Assembly (NCBI GenBank): GCA_947645535.1 | Contig: CANSDD010000024.1 | Coordinates: 1-17,344, forward strand | DNA length: 17,344 bases | Direction of reading: 5' to 3' | Source of the DNA: an uncultured Mycoplasmatota bacterium | GTDB lineage: Bacteria > Bacillota_I > Bacilli_A > RF39 > UBA660 | Shown here: positions 13,642 to 17,344 of the stretch, piece by piece | Layout of the letters: every line of letters begins with the position of its first letter | How positions within the stretch are numbered: the first letter of the stretch is position 1 | Notes under the pieces: generated by a model | The model's database searches: none | Told to the model about the DNA's origin: nothing | What the model saw: only the letters and a program-made list of their open reading frames with translations | Made by a program: the position numbers and the translations under genes

Positions 13642-14541
13642 TTATATTTTTAAATGTTTCTTAACTGCTCTCCAACTTCCAAACATTCCTACTAATATAC
13701 CTATTACTAATAGAATAATAGAAATAATATAAATAAATGGCTCTGGTTTAATTAACTGAATAAATGGCGAAAATAATTGCCCATTAAAACCATTATAGAG
13801 TGCTACATAGCCATAAACAGTAGCTAAAATAGGAATAATAGAACCAAACATTCCTAAAAATAATCCTTCAAATAAAAATGGTATTTTAATATTGATATTA
13901 CTTGCCCCTACTAATCTCATGATTTCTATTTCTCTTTTTCTTGAGAAAATCGTAATTTTAATTGTATTTGAAATTAAGAATGCTGTTACAATAATTAACG
14001 CAACAACCATACCAATACTTACTTTCTTTACAATATCAAAAATACTAACAAGTTGTTCTACCATTCCTTCTCCATATTTTACAACAGATACTTTATCAAT
14101 TTCTTTGATTTGATCTGCTGTCTTTTTGATATGTTCAATCTCATTTACTTTTACTAAAAATGTATCTTGTATTGGGTTTTCTTCTTCTGTATAATTGCCA
14201 AGAATATTTTCAAATACAGCAGAAGATTCCATCATTTCTTTTGAAATTGACATTTTATCTTGAAAAGTAACTGATTCAACATTATCAAGTATATTAATAC
14301 TATCCTCTACATCAGATATTTCTTCTTCTGTAATATCTCTATCTAGGAAAACAACAATAGTTACATCTTTTTCTACTAATGTTGCAAAATTATTTACATT
14401 TTCAGATAGAATAATAGCAAGTGCTACAACAATTAATGTAATAGTAATACAAGAAATAGAGGCTAAAGAAAGAGAAAAGTTACGAAATACACTTTTAAAT
14501 GCATCTCTAATATTTCTAGTTAAAATTCTAAATGCTTTCAT
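13642..14541 (-). CDS. ftsX: Cell-division ABC transporter permease FtsX
   Basis: FtsX is the membrane half of FtsEX, which uses ATP in the cytoplasm to switch on a cell-wall hydrolase outside. The 299-residue product has the FtsX layout: a short cytoplasmic N-terminus (FRILTRNIRDAFKSVFRN), membrane segment 1 (about 24-46), a large extracellular domain (about 48-165), then three more membrane segments (about 172-192, 218-245, 262-285). RKREIEIMRLVGA, the conserved loop after segment 2, is clear. The ATG at 14541 lies inside the end of ftsE, with AAAGGA 10 bases upstream, giving a 14-base overlap. No hydrolase gene sits next to it. Confidence 0.93.
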   Translation of the reverse strand: MKAFRILTRNIRDAFKSVFRNFSLSLASISCITITLIVVALAIILSENVNNFATLVEKDVTIVVFLDRDITEEEISDVEDSINILDNVESVTFQDKMSISKEMMESSAVFENILGNYTEEENPIQDTFLVKVNEIEHIKKTADQIKEIDKVSVVKYGEGMVEQLVSIFDIVKKVSIGMVVALIIVTAFLISNTIKITIFSRKREIEIMRLVGASNINIKIPFLFEGLFLGMFGSIIPILATVYGYVALYNGFNGQLFSPFIQLIKPEPFIYIISIILLVIGILVGMFGSWRAVKKHLKI

Positions 14542-15223
14542 GTCTATACGTTCCTTTCTCATAATCTTTTACAATACGACCCGAGTCTAATAAAATAACT
14601 CTTTTCTTCATTTTATCTACAATTTCCGTATCATGAGTCACCATAATTAATGTGGTTCCCATTTCATTAATTGCTTCTAGTACAGCCATAATTTCCATAC
14701 TAGTAGATTCATCTAAATTCCCTGTTGGTTCATCACAAATTAGTAATTTAGGACCATTTACAATTGCTCTTGCAATAGCAACTCTCTGCTGTTCTCCACC
14801 TGATAATTCTGTTGGATAATTTTTCGCTTTATGCTTTAATCCAACGAGTTCTAATGTTTTAATCACTTTTGAATGAATTTCTGATTTTGGTAACCCAAAT
14901 ACTTCTAAAGCAAAAGCTACATTTTCATAAACTGTTGAACGATTTAACAATTTAAAGTCTTGGAATACAACACCTAATTTTCTTCTTAATTTATATACTT
15001 TTCCATTTCTAAGTTTGGCAACATCTATTCCACCAACAATAATTTTTCCACTAGTTGGCTTTTCTTCTCGATATAACATTTTAATTAGTGTTGATTTTCC
15101 ACATCCTGTAGATCCAATAATAAATACAAAATCTCCTTTGGCTATTTTTAAATCTAAATCATGAATGGCTGTTACTCCATTTTTATATCGTTTATGAACA
15201 CCTTTCATTCTTATTAAATCCAT
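14528..15223 (-). CDS. ftsE: Cell-division ATP-binding protein FtsE
   Basis: FtsE is the ATPase half of FtsEX. The 231-residue product has every ABC motif: Walker A GSTGCGKST (37-45), Q-loop at 88, signature LSGGEQQR (140-147), Walker B LLICDE (160-165) with the D-loop NLD at 169-171, and the switch His in VTHD at 197. The ATG at 15223 is preceded by GAGG at the stop of the upstream gene and sits 10 bases past it. It overlaps ftsX by 14 bases, so the two are coupled. It is third in the operon prfB-yitT-ftsE-ftsX. Confidence 0.96.
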   Translation of the reverse strand: MDLIRMKGVHKRYKNGVTAIHDLDLKIAKGDFVFIIGSTGCGKSTLIKMLYREEKPTSGKIIVGGIDVAKLRNGKVYKLRRKLGVVFQDFKLLNRSTVYENVAFALEVFGLPKSEIHSKVIKTLELVGLKHKAKNYPTELSGGEQQRVAIARAIVNGPKLLICDEPTGNLDESTSMEIMAVLEAINEMGTTLIMVTHDTEIVDKMKKRVILLDSGRIVKDYEKGTYRHESI

Positions 15224-15233
15224 TTTTTCTACC

Positions 15234-16115
15234 TCACTCTCCACCTGCTACTTCATATGCATCTGTTACTAAAAAGAATGCATCTTTATCTATCTTTTTA
15301 ATTCCCTCTTTGGCTACAAAGTATTCTTTTGTTGGAATGATACACATAATTACTTTTTTTCTATCTCCTGTATATCCTCCTCTACCTTCCAGTACTGTTA
15401 CTCCATGGCTTAAATAAGTCATAATAAATTTTTTCACATCTGTTTCATGTTCTGTAATAATATAGAAAGCTTTTGATTGACTAATTCCAAGTATGACTTT
15501 ATCTGTCATAACACTAATTAAATAGATTGATAATACTGAATACATAAATTTTTGAAATCCAAATACAAACATACTAGTTGCAACAATAACTCCATCTGTA
15601 AAGAACATTGCATTTCCAATTGACATTTTAAAGTATTTTGAAACAATTTGATTTAAAATATCTGTCCCTCCTGTTGTAAATCCTGCTTTAAATATCATGC
15701 CAAGTCCAAATCCACTAATTGCTGCTCCAAATAAAGCAATCACAACTGGTTCTGTTGACCCTAAATCAATCATTCCTGCAAGAGGTTCTGTTAATTTTAC
15801 AAATACTGGATATAATAAAGAACCAATAACTGTATTTGCTGTTTTTTCTTTTCCTAAAAGAATAAAACTAAGTATGAGTAATAATATTGAGCCTATCATT
15901 ATAACAAGAGATGGATCTAACCCATATATTTTTTTGAGCATTACAGCAACTCCACTTACTCCATATACTACTTCACTTGGAAGTAGAAATACATTAAAAG
16001 CAAGTGATACTAGAAAAAGTCCTGCAAGAAAACCAGCATATCTAGTAAGAAGTTTCTTTTTATATATTAGTTTTATGATATTTTGATCTAATAATTCTTT
16101 CTTTTTAAAAAACAC
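15234..16115 (-). CDS. YitT-family membrane protein with DUF2179 tail
   Basis: YitT-family proteins are membrane proteins of unknown transport role, common in Bacillota. The 293-residue product has five or six membrane segments (about 22-45, 54-70, 73-95, 120-150, 165-190) and a C-terminal soluble DUF2179 domain (about 205-285), seen from AFYIITEHETDVKKFIM through GRGGYTGDRKKVIMCII to the end. The conserved GFTTGGTDIL loop lies at about 148-157. The most likely start is GTG at 16115, six bases after AGAGGTG and two bases after the prfB stop; a GTG at 16124 lies within prfB and lacks a ribosome site. It is part of the prfB-ftsE-ftsX operon. Confidence 0.88.
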   Translation of the reverse strand: MFFKKKELLDQNIIKLIYKKKLLTRYAGFLAGLFLVSLAFNVFLLPSEVVYGVSGVAVMLKKIYGLDPSLVIMIGSILLLILSFILLGKEKTANTVIGSLLYPVFVKLTEPLAGMIDLGSTEPVVIALFGAAISGFGLGMIFKAGFTTGGTDILNQIVSKYFKMSIGNAMFFTDGVIVATSMFVFGFQKFMYSVLSIYLISVMTDKVILGISQSKAFYIITEHETDVKKFIMTYLSHGVTVLEGRGGYTGDRKKVIMCIIPTKEYFVAKEGIKKIDKDAFFLVTDAYEVAGGE

Positions 16116-16117
16116 TA

Positions 16118-17204
16118 TTAACACCTCTTTAAATTCTCTTCCATAAACATATCTAAATCACCATCTAATACTTTTTCTACATTACTAGTCTCCGCATTAG
16201 TACGATGATCTTTTACCATAGAATAAGGATGCATTACGTAACTTCTAATTTGAGATCCAAAGTTAATATCCATTTGTTCTCCTTTTAAATTTTTCATATC
16301 TTGCAATCTTTTTTCTTCTTCTAATTGATAAAGTTTATTTTTTAAAATTTCCATTGCTTTTTCTTTATTTTGAATTTGACTTCTTTCATTTTGACATGTA
16401 ACAACTATTTTACTTGGAAAATGGGTAATTCTAACTGCACTATCAGTGGTATTAACTCCTTGTCCACCATTTCCACTACTTCGATATACATCAATACGAA
16501 TATCACTTTCTTTGATTTCTATATCTATGTTATTTTGTTCTAATAATGGTGTTACTTCTACTGAAGCAAATGAAGTATGTCTTCTAGAGTTAGAATCAAA
16601 TGGAGAGATACGAACTAATCGATGTACTCCTCTTTCAGTTTTTAAATATCCAAAAGCATGCATTCCTTTTACTAAAAATGAAATACTTTTTATTCCAGCT
16701 TCCTCTCCTGGTTGTTCATAAGTTATTTCATAAGAATAATTTTTCTTATCACACCATCTACTATACATTCTAAAGAGCATTTCTGCCCAATCACATGCTT
16801 CAGTTCCTCCTGCTCCACTATGAATTTCTACAATTGCATTTCCATTATCATAAGGATTAGAAAATAATGTTTCTATTTCTAGTTCATTTAATAGAGTGAT
16901 AAGTTGAGGTAATTTTGATAATAATTCTTCTTTTAGTTCATCATCTTCTAAAGAACACATTTCTAAATCCGTTTCTATTTCTTCTTTTAATGTTTCTAAT
17001 TTTTCTATTGTATTTTTTAAACTATTTAATTCACCTATTACTTCTTCACTATGTTTTTTATTATCCCAGAAATTAGGTTCTAACATTATTTGCTCTAATT
17101 CTTTTATTCTTTCCTTTTTCTTAGTTGGGTCAAAGTAACCTCCCTAATTCATCTATTTTATTGTTATAAGTTTCATAACTACTTTTTATTTCACTATATT
17201 CCAT
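16118..17204 (-). CDS. prfB: Peptide chain release factor 2, made by a programmed +1 frameshift
   Basis: RF2 ends translation at TGA and TAA. A 24-codon first frame from ATG 17204 (AGGAGG six bases upstream) stops at TGA 17132-17130. Skipping one base there joins it to the second frame and gives 361 residues, the normal RF2 length. The site has GGGAGG (17144-17139), three bases, CTT, TGA and C, as in E. coli prfB, so RF2 shortage should favour the shift and the gene regulates itself. In the full product the RF2-type SPF anticodon motif falls at 200-202 and GGQ at 246-248. It heads the prfB-yitT-ftsE-ftsX operon. Confidence 0.96.
17130..17144 (-). promoter_or_regulatory. prfB programmed +1 frameshift site
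   Basis: GGGAGG acts as an internal ribosome-site-like stimulator three bases before the slippery CTT-TGA-C. A ribosome pausing at TGA slips one base forward and reads GAC. The spacing matches the well-studied E. coli site. Confidence 0.95.
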
Positions 17205-17225
17205 TACAATCCTCCTAACTATACC

Positions 17226-17234
17226 ATTATAACA
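17226..17234 (-). promoter_or_regulatory. Extended -10 promoter of the prfB operon
   Basis: TG-T-TATAAT on the - strand (hexamer 17226-17231), 21 bases before the prfB start; no good -35 box 17 bases upstream. Confidence 0.6.
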
Positions 17235-17285
17235 TTATTTTTTATAAAAGAATATGAATTTTAATGGAAATATCAAAAATAAGAT

Positions 17286-17323
17286 AAAGAAAAGAACGAT
17301 TAGTAATCATGGTTTAATCGTTC
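17286..17323 (-). terminator. Terminator of the gene upstream of prfB
   Basis: A 9-base perfect stem (17294-17302 and 17315-17323), a 12-base loop and TTTTCTTT on the - strand. It separates prfB from a gene beyond the window edge (often secA in related genomes, but not visible here). Confidence 0.7.
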
Positions 17324-17344
17324 TAATGATTTGATAAGTATTTT

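Noticed and set aside
1..17344. CRISPR arrays, tRNAs, rRNAs, prophage or defence islands.
   Set aside because: No spaced repeats, cloverleaf-like segments, phage structural genes or nuclease/toxin pairs were seen by eye; the AAA/DUF4143 pseudogene alone does not make a defence locus.

Overview
The window is very AT-rich (roughly 28% GC by eye, not computed). It carries genes specific to endospore formers (spoVG, yabG, yabP, yabQ, gerQ), a Bacillus-type veg gene and a secreted/lipoprotein complement. This points to a low-GC, spore-forming member of the Bacillota, probably an uncultured gut lineage; I cannot place it further. TGA is used as a real stop (gerQ, pduL, yabP) and prfB is present, so the standard bacterial code applies. 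I saw no rRNA, tRNA, CRISPR array or complete mobile element.

Layout, left to right. (1) 1-724: an unidentified partial gene on the + strand abuts a thymidylate kinase gene cut off after about 45 codons, so a rearrangement junction lies near 590. (2) 746-1541: a DUF1450 protein and the phosphotransacylase PduL, overlapping, on the - strand. (3) 1631-2587, + strand: gerQ (spore coat) and a LemA-family gene. (4) 2618-5067, - strand: a compact cluster in transcription order yabG-veg-spoVG-yabP-yabQ-divIC. It keeps the relative order of these genes in Bacillus subtilis but without the intervening genes. (5) 5126-7689: a membrane-anchored protein, a decayed lipoprotein gene, a small 52-residue ORF and a receiver-domain remnant. 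(6) 7732-10422: a divergent pair, an ATP-grasp protein and a MurJ/SpoVB-type flippase. (7) 10437-11634: a broken AAA/DUF4143 ATPase gene. (8) 11732-13630: an anchored Ig-like (DUF5011-like) protein and a divergent RluA-type pseudouridine synthase. (9) 13642-17204, - strand: the operon prfB-yitT-ftsE-ftsX, with a textbook programmed +1 frameshift in prfB.

Functionally the window combines cell-envelope and division genes (ftsEX, divIC, flippase), spore coat and cortex genes (gerQ, yabG, yabP, yabQ, spoVG) and translation genes (prfB, RluA). Broken genes (tmk fragment, lipoprotein, receiver remnant, AAA ATPase) fall only in the accessory segments, while every conserved gene is intact. That pattern suggests real gene decay more than uniform sequencing error. 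I found no convincing new multi-gene system. The most useful second looks are the tmk junction, the decayed loci, the condensed sporulation/division cluster and the unrecognised surface proteins.
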